From Cryobacterium glucosi (GTDB lineage: Bacteria; Actinomycetota; Actinomycetes; Actinomycetales; Microbacteriaceae): a stretch of DNA of 64,000 bases. Location: the NCBI RefSeq assembly GCF_004402235.1, contig NZ_SOFS01000016.1, forward strand, positions 1 to 64,000. The letters are read 5' to 3'. The notes beneath the pieces are model-generated. The model was not told the DNA's origin. It searched no databases and saw nothing but the letters and a program-made list of their open reading frames with translations. Below are positions 54,101 through 62,169 of this stretch, one piece after another (positions within the stretch are counted from its first letter, which is position 1; each line of letters opens with the position of its first letter). Position numbers and translations under genes: made by a program.

Positions 54101-54693
54101 GCCTCTACGTCTCCGACCATCCGCTCGCCGGCCTGGAGATCCCGCTCGCGAAACACGCCTCGACCTCCATCGCCGACCTGCTCGCCTCCGAACAGACCCA
54201 GGACGCTGACACCGTCACGATCGCCGGCCTCATCACGAGCGTCCAGCACCGGATCGCCAAGAAGAGCGGCAACCAGTACGGCATCATCCAGGTCGAGGAC
54301 TTCGGCGGCGACATCGACGTGATGTTCATGGGCAAGGCGTACCAGGAGTTCGCGCCCGCGCTCATCAACGACTCGATCGTCGTGGTGCGCGGTCGGGTGA
54401 GCCTCCGGGACGACGGCATGAACATCCACGCATACAGTCTCTTCGCGCCGGACCTCGGACAGACCGGCGACTCTGGCACCCTCGCGATCACCCTCACAGA
54501 GGCGCGCGCGACGACCGACACCGTCACCGCGCTCGGCGACGTGCTGATCCGGCACCGTGGCTCCTCCGAGGTGCGGCTCAAGCTGATCAAGAACGATTCG
54601 GCCCGCGTCTTCGAACTGCCGTACCAGGTCACGATCAGCGCAGACCTGTTCGGCGAGCTCAAGAGCCTGCTCGGCCCGTTCTGCCTCAGCTAG
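51154..54693 (+). CDS. dnaE: DNA polymerase III alpha subunit DnaE
   Basis: DnaE is the catalytic subunit of the replicative polymerase. The 1179-residue protein has the N-terminal PHP domain FVHLHVHSEYSMLDGAARV, the polymerase palm with catalytic PDFDVDFDD (421-429), and VGPGRGSGAGSMVAY. The thumb/fingers follow, then helix-hairpin-helix segments, an OB-fold (about 1010-1090, TVTIAGLITSVQHRIAKKSG) and a C-terminal tail. The length matches the replicative DnaE1 of actinobacteria. The GTG start has CGGAG upstream. It is followed by a strong 14-bp hairpin. Confidence 0.96.
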   Translation: MSNTTSANGSNDSFVHLHVHSEYSMLDGAARVKPLIKEAVEQGMPAVAITDHGNMFGAFDFWKSATDAGIKPIIGTEAYITPGTDRRDKTRVKWGTSGQNRDDVGGSGAYTHMTLLAENTAGMHNLFRLSTKASLEGYYFKPRMDRELLSEFSNGLIGTTGCVGGEVQTRLRLGQYDEAKKAAGELRDIFGPENYFCEIMDHGIDIERRTMSELLRLAKELNLPLVATNDLHYTHAHDATAHAALLCVQSASTLDDPNRFKFDSDEFYLKTAAQMRHLFRDNPEACDNTLLIAERCEVKFDTQANYMPRFPTPEGENEESWFVKETELGLARRYPNGIPAEVRTRADYEVGIIAQMGFPGYFLVVADFIMWSKTNGIRVGPGRGSGAGSMVAYAMGITDLDPLVHGLIFERFLNPDRVSMPDFDVDFDDRRRGEVIHYVTEKYGSERVAQIVTYGTIKAKQALKDSSRVLGFPFGMGDKLTKAMPQPIMGKDMPLTGMFDKDHPRYREAVDFRAIIETDAEARTVFDTALGLENLKRQWGVHAAGVIMSSDPLIDIVPVMKREADGQIVTQFDYPACESLGLIKMDFLGLRNLTIIDDALDNIAVNRGHRPVLEDLGLDDPIAYELLARGDTLGVFQLDGGPMRALLRLMKPDNFEDISAVIALYRPGPMGANSHTNYALRKTGQQEIVPIHPELEEALKDVIGTTYGLIVYQEQVMSIAQKLAGFSLGQADLLRRAMGKKKKSELDKQFAGFSAGMKTNGYSMEAVKTVWDILLPFSDYAFNKAHSAAYGVVSYWTAYLKAHYPAEYMAALLTSVGDSRDKLALYLNECRRMGIQVLPPDVNESIGYFAAVGPDIRFGLGAVRNVGFNVVDAIRASRDEKGRFESFHDFLRKVPIQVANKRTVESLVKAGAFDSLGATRRAMVEIHEGAVESAVKIKRDEEHGMVGFDFDSLFDDPQETEQVPDRPEWSKKEKLAFERDMLGLYVSDHPLAGLEIPLAKHASTSIADLLASEQTQDADTVTIAGLITSVQHRIAKKSGNQYGIIQVEDFGGDIDVMFMGKAYQEFAPALINDSIVVVRGRVSLRDDGMNIHAYSLFAPDLGQTGDSGTLAITLTEARATTDTVTALGDVLIRHRGSSEVRLKLIKNDSARVFELPYQVTISADLFGELKSLLGPFCLS

Positions 54694-54731
54694 AGGTCGC
54701 CGTCCCAGCCGAGCCGGCCGCGTCCGCCGCG

Positions 54732-54763
54732 CCGGGCGCATAGCCCGTCGGCTATGCGCCCGG
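54732..54763. terminator. Long perfect hairpin after dnaE
   Basis: Bases 54732-54745 and 54750-54763 form a 14-bp perfect stem (CCGGGCGCATAGCC on one arm) around the loop CGTC. It lies 39 bp after the dnaE stop and ends 15 bp before the next start. There is no T run. It most likely ends dnaE transcription, and it overlaps the region where the next promoter must lie. Confidence 0.6.
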
Positions 54764-54766
54764 GAA

Positions 54767-54772
54767 TAGCCT
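54767..54772 (+). promoter_or_regulatory. -10 element for leaderless acyltransferase gene
   Basis: TAGCCT lies exactly 6 bases before the ATG and directly after the dnaE hairpin. No Shine-Dalgarno sequence is present. Confidence 0.45.
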
Positions 54773-54778
54773 TGGACC

Positions 54779-55567
54779 ATGACACGTCGCACGAGCGAAC
54801 CGTTCTACACCCCGGCCATCGTGGCCGGCCGGGCCATCTTCGGGGTCTTCCGGCTCAAGGCTGCGGCGACCGGCTTCGAGAACCTCCCCGATACCGGGGG
54901 AGCCGTCCTGGCGATCACGCACTTCGGCTATGCCGACTTCGCCCTCGTCGAATGGCAGGCCTGGCTGCACAACCGCAGGCACATCCGCTTCATGGCCAAG
55001 AAGGGCGCCTTCGACAAGCCCGTCGTCGGCTGGCTGCTGCGCGGTATGCACCACATCAGCGTCGACATGCAGGCGGGGGCCGCAGCATACGGCGAGGCCG
55101 TCGCCGCCCTGCGCGCGGGTGAACTCCTCGGGGTGTTCCCGGAAGGCGGGGTCAACGCCTCCTTCACCGTGCGCGAGCTCAAGTCCGGCGCGGTCCGGAT
55201 GGCGAGGGAGGCCGGCGTCCCGGTGATCCCTGTCGCGGTCTGGGGCGGCCACCGGCTGCTGACGAAGAACCACAAGCCCACCCTGCGGGAGGCGTACCGG
55301 GTGCCGATCCGCTTCTCCGTGGGAGCGCCGTTCGAGCTCGACCCCGCCGTCGACGCCCAGGAGCTCACCGCGCAGCTCCACGACACCCTCCAGGCCATGG
55401 TCGACGAACTCCAGGCCGGGTATCCCGTCGACGGTTCCGGCCAGTGGTGGCAGCCGCGCCATCTCGGCGGCGCGGCTCCGACCCCGGAGGAGGCTGCGGT
55501 CGTCGAGGCAGAACGCCAGCGGCTCCGCGCGCTCAAGCGCACTGCCGCGACACGCGACGACGCCTGA
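54779..55567 (+). CDS. Lysophospholipid acyltransferase family protein
   Basis: The 262-residue protein has the PlsC-type motifs ITHFGYADFALVEW (H-x4-D), FMAKKGAF, GVFPEGGVNAS (the EGT-like motif with G in place of T) and VPVIPVAVWGG. It should acylate a lysophospholipid or glycolipid at the membrane. The acceptor is unknown. The C-terminus (about 215-262) is Ala/Arg/Glu-rich. ATG has no ribosome-binding site. It is transcribed alone, convergent with the flavin reductase gene. Confidence 0.87.
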   Translation: MTRRTSEPFYTPAIVAGRAIFGVFRLKAAATGFENLPDTGGAVLAITHFGYADFALVEWQAWLHNRRHIRFMAKKGAFDKPVVGWLLRGMHHISVDMQAGAAAYGEAVAALRAGELLGVFPEGGVNASFTVRELKSGAVRMAREAGVPVIPVAVWGGHRLLTKNHKPTLREAYRVPIRFSVGAPFELDPAVDAQELTAQLHDTLQAMVDELQAGYPVDGSGQWWQPRHLGGAAPTPEEAAVVEAERQRLRALKRTAATRDDA

Positions 55568-55594
55568 CCCGGCCAACGGGTCGTTCGCCTCGGC

Positions 55595-56149
55595 TCAGAG
55601 CGCCGCTTCCGGCCCGGGCACCCGGTACATCCGCTCGTGGTAGAGCAACGCCTCGTCTTCGTCGCCGAGGCCGCCCTCCTCGATCTGGACGACGATCACG
55701 GCGCCGTTGTGCACAGAGACCCGCTCGATGATGTGGCCGACCATCCAGCTCGTCACGTCGTTCAGCACCGGCAGGCCGTGCGGACCCTCATGCCAGTGGT
55801 CACCGGCGAAGCGCAGGGCGTTCGGCCCGCTCATCCGCTCGGCGAGGGCGCGATTGCGTGCGCCGAGGGTGTGGATGACGACGCGCTCCGTCTCGGCGAT
55901 CGCCGGCCAGGAGCTTGCCGTCCTGGCCATGTTGAAGGTCGCGAGCGGCGGCACGGACGACAGCGAGGCAAGTGAGGTCGCCGTGAAGCCGACGGGGGTT
56001 CCGTCGGTCTGGCGCGCCGTCACGCACGCGACACCGGCGGCGTGGCGCCGGAACGCCTGCTTGAACGCGGCGAGGTCGAGAGGGGCGTTCGGATCTCCCT
56101 CGAGCCGGGGAACGGTCGGTGTTTCGCGGATGTCGTTCAGTTCGTTCAT
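55595..56149 (-). CDS. Flavin reductase family protein
   Basis: This 184-residue protein resembles the small reductase of two-component monooxygenases, which uses NAD(P)H to reduce free FMN or FAD. The family blocks are FRRHAAGVACVTARQTDG, GFTATSLASLSSVPPLATFN and FAGDHWHEGPHGLPVL. No oxygenase partner is encoded nearby, so the true partner is unknown. The ATG was chosen by family length; the ribosome-binding site is only GGGG. It is divergent from hisD across 73 bp. Confidence 0.82.
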   Translation of the reverse strand: MNELNDIRETPTVPRLEGDPNAPLDLAAFKQAFRRHAAGVACVTARQTDGTPVGFTATSLASLSSVPPLATFNMARTASSWPAIAETERVVIHTLGARNRALAERMSGPNALRFAGDHWHEGPHGLPVLNDVTSWMVGHIIERVSVHNGAVIVVQIEEGGLGDEDEALLYHERMYRVPGPEAAL

Positions 56150-56208
56150 GTCACTTGCCCCAAGGTCTGTGAAGGCCACCCTATTCCCGTGTGATGGATG
56201 TTGGTGGC

Positions 56209-56214
56209 TAGGCT
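56209..56214 (+). promoter_or_regulatory. -10-like element upstream of hisD
   Basis: TAGGCT lies 8 bases before the hisD ATG, which has no Shine-Dalgarno sequence. A near-leaderless start is likely. Confidence 0.35.
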
Positions 56215-56222
56215 GGTCAGAC

Positions 56223-57527
56223 ATGATCCAGAGACTTGACCTACGAGGCACCCGGCCGACGCCGGCCGAACTGCTCGCCACCATTCCGCGCGCCGTCACC
56301 GATGTGACCGCCGCGAGCGCCGTGGCCGCCGAGCTCATCTCCGACGTCCGCGCGCGCGGCGAGGCGGCGCTCTACGACCAGGCCGAACGGCTCGACCGGG
56401 TGCGCCCTGACGCGCTCCGGGTCCCGGCCGGCGACATCGCCGATGCCCTGGCCGGGCTCTCGCCCGAGGTGCGCATCGCCATCGAGGAGACCATCCGGCG
56501 GGTCAGGCTCGCGAGCGAGGCCCAGGTGCCGCCGCACGTGACCACGACCATCGCCGAGGGAGCCGTGATCACCCAGCGGTGGCAGCCGATCCGTCGCGTG
56601 GGCCTCTACGTGCCGGGCGGCAAGGCCGTCTACCCCTCGAGCGTCGTGATGAACGTCGTGCCAGCGCAGGTCGCCGGGGTCAGCTCGATCGCGCTCGCCT
56701 CACCGCCGCAGCAGGCGTTCGGCGGACGCGTGCACCCGACCATCCTCGCCGTCGCCGGGCTACTCGGCGTCACCGAGATCTACGCCATGGGCGGCGCCGG
56801 CGCTGTCGGCGCGTTCGCATACGGGGTGCCGAGCCTCGGCCTCGACCCCGTCCAGCTCGTCACCGGCCCCGGCAACGTCTACGTCGCCGCCGCCAAGCGG
56901 CTCGTCCGCGGCGTCACCGGCATCGACGCGGAAGCCGGCCCCACCGACATCCTCGTGATCGCAGACTCCGACGCAGACCCGCTCCTCGTCGCGGCCGACC
57001 TGGTCAGCCAGGCCGAGCACGACGAACTCGCGGCCGCCGTGCTCGTCACCGATTCGGTCGAGCTCGCGGATGCCGTCACCGCGCGACTCGCCGTGCTCGC
57101 GGTGACAACCCCTCACGGTGAGCGGGTGACCGCCTCGCTCTCCGGAACCCAGTCCGCGATCGTGCTCGTCGACGACCTCGCCGCCGCCGCCGCATTCAGC
57201 AACGCCTTCGGGCCGGAGCACCTCGAGATCCAGACCAGGGACCCGCACGTCGAACTCGCGCTCATCGAGAACGCCGGGGCCATCTTCCTCGGCCCGAACT
57301 CACCGGTGAGCCTCGGCGACTACTCAGCGGGCTCCAACCACGTGTTGCCGACCGGCGGCCAGGCCCGGTTCTCGTCCGGCCTCGGGGCGTACACGTTCCT
57401 CCGCCCGCAGCAGGTCGTCGAGTACAGCAGGGACGCACTCCGCGGTGTCGCCGCCAATATCGCGGCGCTGTCGGACGCCGAGGATCTCCCCGCGCACGGC
57501 GCGGCCGTGACCGCCCGCTTCGCCTGA
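56223..57527 (+). CDS. hisD: Histidinol dehydrogenase
   Basis: HisD oxidises L-histidinol to L-histidine in two NAD-dependent steps, the end of histidine synthesis. The 434-residue protein has VGLYVPGGKAVYPSSVVMN, VTGPGNVYVAAAKRLV, GIDAEAGPTDILVIAD, QAEHDELAAAVLVT (zinc region) and SAGSNHVLPTGGQARFSSGL. The length is typical. No other his gene is adjacent in this window. It begins without a ribosome-binding site. Confidence 0.96.
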   Translation: MIQRLDLRGTRPTPAELLATIPRAVTDVTAASAVAAELISDVRARGEAALYDQAERLDRVRPDALRVPAGDIADALAGLSPEVRIAIEETIRRVRLASEAQVPPHVTTTIAEGAVITQRWQPIRRVGLYVPGGKAVYPSSVVMNVVPAQVAGVSSIALASPPQQAFGGRVHPTILAVAGLLGVTEIYAMGGAGAVGAFAYGVPSLGLDPVQLVTGPGNVYVAAAKRLVRGVTGIDAEAGPTDILVIADSDADPLLVAADLVSQAEHDELAAAVLVTDSVELADAVTARLAVLAVTTPHGERVTASLSGTQSAIVLVDDLAAAAAFSNAFGPEHLEIQTRDPHVELALIENAGAIFLGPNSPVSLGDYSAGSNHVLPTGGQARFSSGLGAYTFLRPQQVVEYSRDALRGVAANIAALSDAEDLPAHGAAVTARFA

Positions 57528-57682
57528 CCCGAACCGATTCGACGGAGATTGTGTCCGGAAGCCACGGGGGAGTGCCGTTCCGGGGTGTTTCAGACCGAGC
57601 GCCCGTCGAATCGGTCAGGGCGTCGGGGCGAGGGTGTGGCGCGACGCGCCCGGGCGACGGCGAATCCCCCGGAAAGGGGCGC

Positions 57683-57688
57683 TAGGCT
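57683..57688 (+). promoter_or_regulatory. -10-like element upstream of nrdR
   Basis: TAGGCT lies 9 bases before the nrdR ATG, which lacks a Shine-Dalgarno sequence. No NrdR boxes were recognised in the 170-bp gap. Confidence 0.3.
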
Positions 57689-57697
57689 GGCAGCACA

Positions 57698-58189
57698 ATG
57701 TTCTGCCCGTTCTGCCGCCACCCGGACTCCCGAGTCATCGACTCGCGCACGAGCGACGACGGACTTTCCATCCGTCGCCGTCGCCAGTGCCCCGAATGCG
57801 GTCGCCGGTTCAGCACGACGGAGACCGCGAGCCTCAACATCGTCAAGCGCAGCGGCGTCGTCGAACCGTTCAGCAGGGACAAGATCGTCACCGGTGTCCG
57901 CAAGGCCTGCCAGGGGCGGCCGGTGACGGACTCCGACCTCGCCCTCCTCGCCCAGCGCGTCGAGGAGACCATCCGCCAGACGGGTGCCTCCCAGGTCGCC
58001 GCGAACGACGTCGGCCTCGCGATCCTGCCGCCGCTGCGTGAACTCGACGAGGTCGCCTACCTCCGCTTCGCGAGTGTGTACCGCGCGTTCGACTCCCTCG
58101 AAGACTTCGAGAGCGCCATCGACCAGCTCCGCAGCGAACACGAGGAGAGTCTCCGCAACGGGGCCCTCGACGACGAGCCCGAACTGTAG
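57698..58189 (+). CDS. nrdR: Transcriptional repressor NrdR
   Basis: NrdR represses ribonucleotide reductase genes according to the bound ATP or dATP. The 163-residue protein has the N-terminal zinc ribbon (Cys3, Cys6, Cys31, Cys34) with [17 protein letters not shown] and [17 protein letters not shown]. An ATP-cone domain follows (about 49-139, opening [18 protein letters not shown]). The length is typical. pyrD begins 3 bp after its stop. Confidence 0.96.
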   Translation: MFCPFCRHPDSRVIDSRTSDDGLSIRRRRQCPECGRRFSTTETASLNIVKRSGVVEPFSRDKIVTGVRKACQGRPVTDSDLALLAQRVEETIRQTGASQVAANDVGLAILPPLRELDEVAYLRFASVYRAFDSLEDFESAIDQLRSEHEESLRNGALDDEPEL

Positions 58190-58192
58190 CCG

Positions 58193-59221
58193 GTGTACCC
58201 CTTCTTCTTCCGGCACGTGCTCGCGCGGCTCGACCCCGAGCGCGCACACCACCTCGCCTTCACGGTGATCCGTCTCATTCCGAGCCGGGGCATCGGGCGG
58301 CTTGTCCATGCGTTCACCCGGCCGAGAACCGACCAGGCCGTGCACACCCTCGGCTTGCGCTTCGATTCCCCGTTCGGCGTCGCCGCAGGCTTCGACAAGG
58401 ACGGCCTCGCCGTGATCGGCCTGGGCCGCCTCGGCTTCGGTCACGTCGAGGTCGGCACGATCACGGCGCTGCCGCAGCCGGGAAACCCGAAACCGCGGCT
58501 GTTCCGTCTGGTCGCCGACCGCGCCGTGATCAACAGGATGGGCTTCAACAACCAGGGCGCTGCAGCGGCAGCAATGCGCCTCGCCTGGGTGCGTTCGATC
58601 GCAGGACGGCCGGTGCTCGGCATCAACATCGGCAAGAGCCGCGCGACCGCGGTGGACGACGCCACGAGCGACTATCTCGTGAGCGCCAGGGCCCTCGCGC
58701 CCCTCGCCGACTACCTCGTCGTCAACGTGAGCTCGCCGAACACCCCAGGCCTCCGCGGCCTGCAGGAACTCGACCAGCTGGCCCCGCTTCTCACCGCCGT
58801 CCGGGCGGCGTCCGGGAGCACCCCCCTGCTCGTCAAGATCGCCCCTGACCTTCGCGACGAGGAAGTCACCCGCATCGCCGAACTCGTCGTGCGGCTCGGC
58901 CTCGACGGCATCATCGCGACCAACACGACCATTTCACGCGAGGGTCTCTCGACGGATGCCGCCAGGATCGAGGCCATCGGAGCCGGCGGCCTGTCGGGGG
59001 CCCCACTCCGGGCCCGCTCGCTCGCGGTACTGCGCCTGATCCGCGCGAGCGTTCCCGCCGGCCTCTGCGTGATTTCCGTCGGAGGAATCGACACCGCCGC
59101 CGACGTCGCCGAGCGGCTCGATGCCGGGGCGACCCTCGTCCAGGGCTACACGGCGTTCCTGTACCGTGGCCCGCTCTGGGCGCGCCAGGTCAACCGCGGC
59201 CTCGACCGGCTCCGCGCGTAA
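58193..59221 (+). CDS. pyrD: Dihydroorotate dehydrogenase (quinone), class 2
   Basis: PyrD oxidises dihydroorotate to orotate with FMN and passes electrons to the quinone pool at the membrane. The 342-residue protein has the class 2 N-terminal helix region (MYPFFFRHVLARLDPERAHH), FGVAAGFDKDG, NRMGFNNQGA, NVSSPNTPGLRGLQ (catalytic serine in class 2) and VGGIDTAADVAERL. The start is GTG, placed 3 bp after the nrdR stop, so the pair is co-transcribed. Confidence 0.95.
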   Translation: MYPFFFRHVLARLDPERAHHLAFTVIRLIPSRGIGRLVHAFTRPRTDQAVHTLGLRFDSPFGVAAGFDKDGLAVIGLGRLGFGHVEVGTITALPQPGNPKPRLFRLVADRAVINRMGFNNQGAAAAAMRLAWVRSIAGRPVLGINIGKSRATAVDDATSDYLVSARALAPLADYLVVNVSSPNTPGLRGLQELDQLAPLLTAVRAASGSTPLLVKIAPDLRDEEVTRIAELVVRLGLDGIIATNTTISREGLSTDAARIEAIGAGGLSGAPLRARSLAVLRLIRASVPAGLCVISVGGIDTAADVAERLDAGATLVQGYTAFLYRGPLWARQVNRGLDRLRA

Positions 59222-59276
59222 CCTCCCCGCCTGACGTCAGCGGCCGGTGCGAGGTGCGCGGGCATCCGCCGATCGC

Positions 59277-60368
59277 TCAGATGAGCGGTGCGCCCGGCGC
59301 GAGGACTCCGAGCGCTACGAGTTGCCTGGCGAGGCTCGCACCGTCCGGCCCGTAGACCCAGCGGGGGTCCGTGGACTCGAGGGCGGCATCCTTTGCCCGT
59401 CGTCCGGCGAGAACCGCCTCGCTCGGGGAGAGCTCGCGAATGGCGACGGCCTCGACGCTGCCGGGGAACTCGCGCTGGAACTCGCTGTAGATGTCCTCGT
59501 CGTGCTGGCCATCGTCCCCGACCAGGATCCAGCGGATCCCGGGAAACTCCAGGGCCAGGCGACGCAGGTTGGCGCGCTTGTGGTCGGTGCCGCTGCGGAA
59601 CCACCGGTCGTGGGTGGGGCCCCAGTCGGTGAGCAGCAACGCGCCGGCGGGGTAGAGGTTACGGGAGAGGAACCGGGTCAGGGTCGGCGCGACATTCCAG
59701 GCGCCCGTCGACAGGTAGATCACCGGGGACCCCGGCGCCGCCGCGGTGAGACGGTCCAGGAGTACGGCCATGCCGGGGGTGGGCACCCTCCCGTGTTCGT
59801 CGAGCACGAACGTGTTCCAGGCGGCGAGCAACGGCCGGGGGAGGGTCGTGACCATCACCGTGTCGTCGACGTCGGAGATGATGCCGCGATCGACGAGCGG
59901 AGCGACGATGAAGAGCGGCGCATCGACGGGTGCCGAGGCATCCGTGCTGAGTCGGGCGACCTGCCAGCCCGGCGTGAGCGGCAGCCGGATGACCGTGTCG
60001 ACGACGCCGCCGCGGTCGGCGCTCACGCGGTGGCTGAAGCCGTTGATCTCGATCGTGACGGTGACGTCGTGCACGGGAACCGCGGTGAAACTGCGCCAAC
60101 CGCGGATGCCGGCCTCGCGCCGTTCGGCTCGCCAGCGTCTGCGCGTGACGGCCTTCTTGGTCCGAGCCGGCTTGGCCAGCAGAACCCGGCAGAGAATCCG
60201 CACCCATTCGGTGCTTCCGTATCCCGCGTACGGGATGACCGTGGGCAGATAACCGCGTTTGCGGGCGCTACGCTCGCGACGTTCGTGCATCCAGTCTTCG
60301 ATCCGGGCTGCGCGATGCATCATTTTCGCAGGTCGGCCCGCATTCGTTGTTCTGGAAGGCTTCGGCAC
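59277..60368 (-). CDS. App1-like phosphatase domain protein (DUF2183)
   Basis: The 363-residue protein has a basic N-terminal part (about 1-95) and a beta-rich region (about 98-140, DVTVTIEINGFSHRV). The C-terminal domain holds the haloacid-type phosphatase motif ISDVDDTVM (Asp166, Asp168, Thr170), later YLSTGAWN and ILVGDDGQHDEDIY. It matches DUF2183, the family of yeast phosphatidate phosphatase App1. The bacterial substrate is unknown. GTG 60368 has AGGAGG only one base away, which is too close. ATG 60323 is an alternative start. Confidence 0.82.
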   Translation of the reverse strand: MPKPSRTTNAGRPAKMMHRAARIEDWMHERRERSARKRGYLPTVIPYAGYGSTEWVRILCRVLLAKPARTKKAVTRRRWRAERREAGIRGWRSFTAVPVHDVTVTIEINGFSHRVSADRGGVVDTVIRLPLTPGWQVARLSTDASAPVDAPLFIVAPLVDRGIISDVDDTVMVTTLPRPLLAAWNTFVLDEHGRVPTPGMAVLLDRLTAAAPGSPVIYLSTGAWNVAPTLTRFLSRNLYPAGALLLTDWGPTHDRWFRSGTDHKRANLRRLALEFPGIRWILVGDDGQHDEDIYSEFQREFPGSVEAVAIRELSPSEAVLAGRRAKDAALESTDPRWVYGPDGASLARQLVALGVLAPGAPLI

Positions 60369-60448
60369 GCCTCCTAGTTTGTCATGTGCCGCCCCTTTCG
60401 GGAGGATCCAGTCGTGCCGCGACCCGTTTGGCATCGCCGGGGGGACAA

Positions 60449-60470
60449 GACCCGTAGGATTGGGTCCTAC
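60449..60470. promoter_or_regulatory. Nested inverted repeats before tetR
   Basis: GTAGGA-TTGGG-TCCTAC (60454-60470) overlaps a second inverted pair GACCC...GGGTC (60449-60453, 60462-60466). A TAGGAT -10-like hexamer lies inside. The site is 15 bp before the TetR start and has the position of a TetR autoregulatory operator. Confidence 0.55.
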
Positions 60471-60484
60471 TTCAAGGAGGACAA

Positions 60485-61192
60485 GTGTCAGTGAGTGACC
60501 TTTTCGAGGGGGACATCGTTGAGGCCGGCGCACAGGTCCGGATCGAACCCATCCAGCAGCGCAGCACGGCACGCCTGTCCGGCCTGCTCGATGCCGCTGC
60601 CGTCGTCGTCGACGAGGTCGGCTTCGACCGGATCACGACCGCGATGGTGGCTGAACGCGCGGGGGCATCGATCGGAACCGTGTACCGCTACTACCCGGAC
60701 CGGGTCGCAGTACTGCATGCCCTGCGTGAGCGGGCCATTCAGCGATATCGACTCCGCGTCGCCAGGGAAATCAAGCTTGCAGACCCGAAGACCGCCTGGG
60801 AGACCATCGACTGCGCCATCACGGCCTTCGTCGAGATGTACCGGACCGAACCGGGCTTCCGCATCATGCACTTCGCCGACAGGGAACGGCTTCCGATCAG
60901 CTCGGCGAGCCCGGCCGACGGGATCGAGGTCGGCTTCCTGGCCGGCCAGCTCGCAATCGCTCTCTCCGAGCGGTTCGGCCTCCCGTACGGGCCGGATCTG
61001 CTGTTCCGGCTTGAGGTCATGGTCGAGATGGCCGCAGCGGTCCTGTCGAGAGGGTTCCAGTCCAACGTCCTGGGCGACGAGCGATACATCGCGGAGGCGA
61101 GGCGGGTCATCGCGGTATACCTGGCGGGCTACTACGGCGAGGAACTCGAGCAGGACGGTGCAGCAGTCCCAGTCTTGGAATCTGCTGAGTAG
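60485..61192 (+). CDS. TetR-family transcriptional regulator
   Basis: The 235-residue protein has an N-terminal TetR helix-turn-helix (AAAVVVDEVGFDRITTAMVA, then ERAGASIGTVYRYYPDRVAV, about residues 37-76). An all-helical ligand domain follows. The ligand is unknown. It is read in the same direction as the osmoprotectant transporter genes that start 86 bp after its stop, and it might control them or only itself. GTG is placed by a strong AAGGAGGACAA. Confidence 0.88.
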   Translation: MSVSDLFEGDIVEAGAQVRIEPIQQRSTARLSGLLDAAAVVVDEVGFDRITTAMVAERAGASIGTVYRYYPDRVAVLHALRERAIQRYRLRVAREIKLADPKTAWETIDCAITAFVEMYRTEPGFRIMHFADRERLPISSASPADGIEVGFLAGQLAIALSERFGLPYGPDLLFRLEVMVEMAAAVLSRGFQSNVLGDERYIAEARRVIAVYLAGYYGEELEQDGAAVPVLESAE

Positions 61193-61278
61193 AGCTTGGC
61201 ATCCGGCGGCTTTCCTGATTGGGTGGGAGATCGCTGGCACGTGTTGATTCGACATCAAGCGAGGAATGGGCCACTTCC

Positions 61279-62169
61279 ATGATTGAGTTCCGATCGGTGA
61301 CGAAAGAATTCCCGGACGGCACCCTTGCGGTCGACGACTTCAGCCTCACGGTTCCCTCGCACCGCACGACCGTGCTCGTCGGATCCTCCGGCTCCGGGAA
61401 GACCACCCTGCTGCGGATGATCAACCGCATGGTCGATCCGACGTCCGGCACGATCGAGATCGACGGCGTCTCCGTCGCGTCCCTCGAACCCGTGAAGCTG
61501 CGGCGCAGCATCGGCTACGTGATGCAGAATTCGGGACTGCTCCCGCACCGCACCGTCGTCGACAACGTCGCGACCGTGCCCCTTCTGCGTGGTGTGCCGC
61601 GCAGGACGGCGCGGGCGGATGCGCTGCGCCTGCTGGACACCGTCGGGCTCGACCGCGCCATCGCCGACCGGTACCCGAGCCAGCTGTCCGGCGGCCAGCA
61701 ACAGCGCGTCGGCGTTGCCCGCGGCCTCGCCGTCGATCCCAATATCCTCCTGATGGACGAGCCCTTCGGCGCCGTCGACCCGATCGTGCGCGCGGAGCTG
61801 CAGCAGGAGCTCATCCGGCTGCAGCACGAGCTCGGCAAGACCGTCGTGTTCGTGACGCACGACATCGACGAGGCGTTCCTGCTCGGCGACCAGATCGCCA
61901 TCCTGCGGGAGGGCGGCCGGATCGCCCAGCTCGGCACCCCGGCCGAGATCCTCGCCAACCCGGCCGACGACTTCGTCGCGAGCTTCGTCGGTGCCGACCG
62001 GGGAAAGCGCGCCCTGCACGTCGAGAGCCAGGACGGCTCGGACGTGCTCGTCGACTCGGACGGGCGACCCGCTGGCGTTCTCGTCGGCCAGCGCTCCGGC
62101 GCTGGCCCGTCCGGCGGGGCCCGGTCAGACGTCCCGCACATCGTACCGACGGAAGGCCCGCCCCGGTGA
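61279..62169 (+). CDS. Osmoprotectant ABC transporter ATPase (OpuCA/ProV type)
   Basis: This 296-residue ATPase powers import of a quaternary amine such as glycine betaine, carnitine or choline. It has Walker A GSSGSGKTT (35-43), the signature LSGGQQQRVGVARGLA and Walker B ILLMDEPFGAVDP, with DEAFLLGDQIAIL after the H-loop. The C-terminal extension lacks the tandem CBS domains of longer OpuCA proteins. A run of four genes follows with 4-bp overlaps (ATPase, two permeases, binding protein), the OpuC layout. The start MIEFRSV was chosen by homology; GAGGAA lies about 13 bases upstream. Confidence 0.9.
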   Translation: MIEFRSVTKEFPDGTLAVDDFSLTVPSHRTTVLVGSSGSGKTTLLRMINRMVDPTSGTIEIDGVSVASLEPVKLRRSIGYVMQNSGLLPHRTVVDNVATVPLLRGVPRRTARADALRLLDTVGLDRAIADRYPSQLSGGQQQRVGVARGLAVDPNILLMDEPFGAVDPIVRAELQQELIRLQHELGKTVVFVTHDIDEAFLLGDQIAILREGGRIAQLGTPAEILANPADDFVASFVGADRGKRALHVESQDGSDVLVDSDGRPAGVLVGQRSGAGPSGGARSDVPHIVPTEGPPR

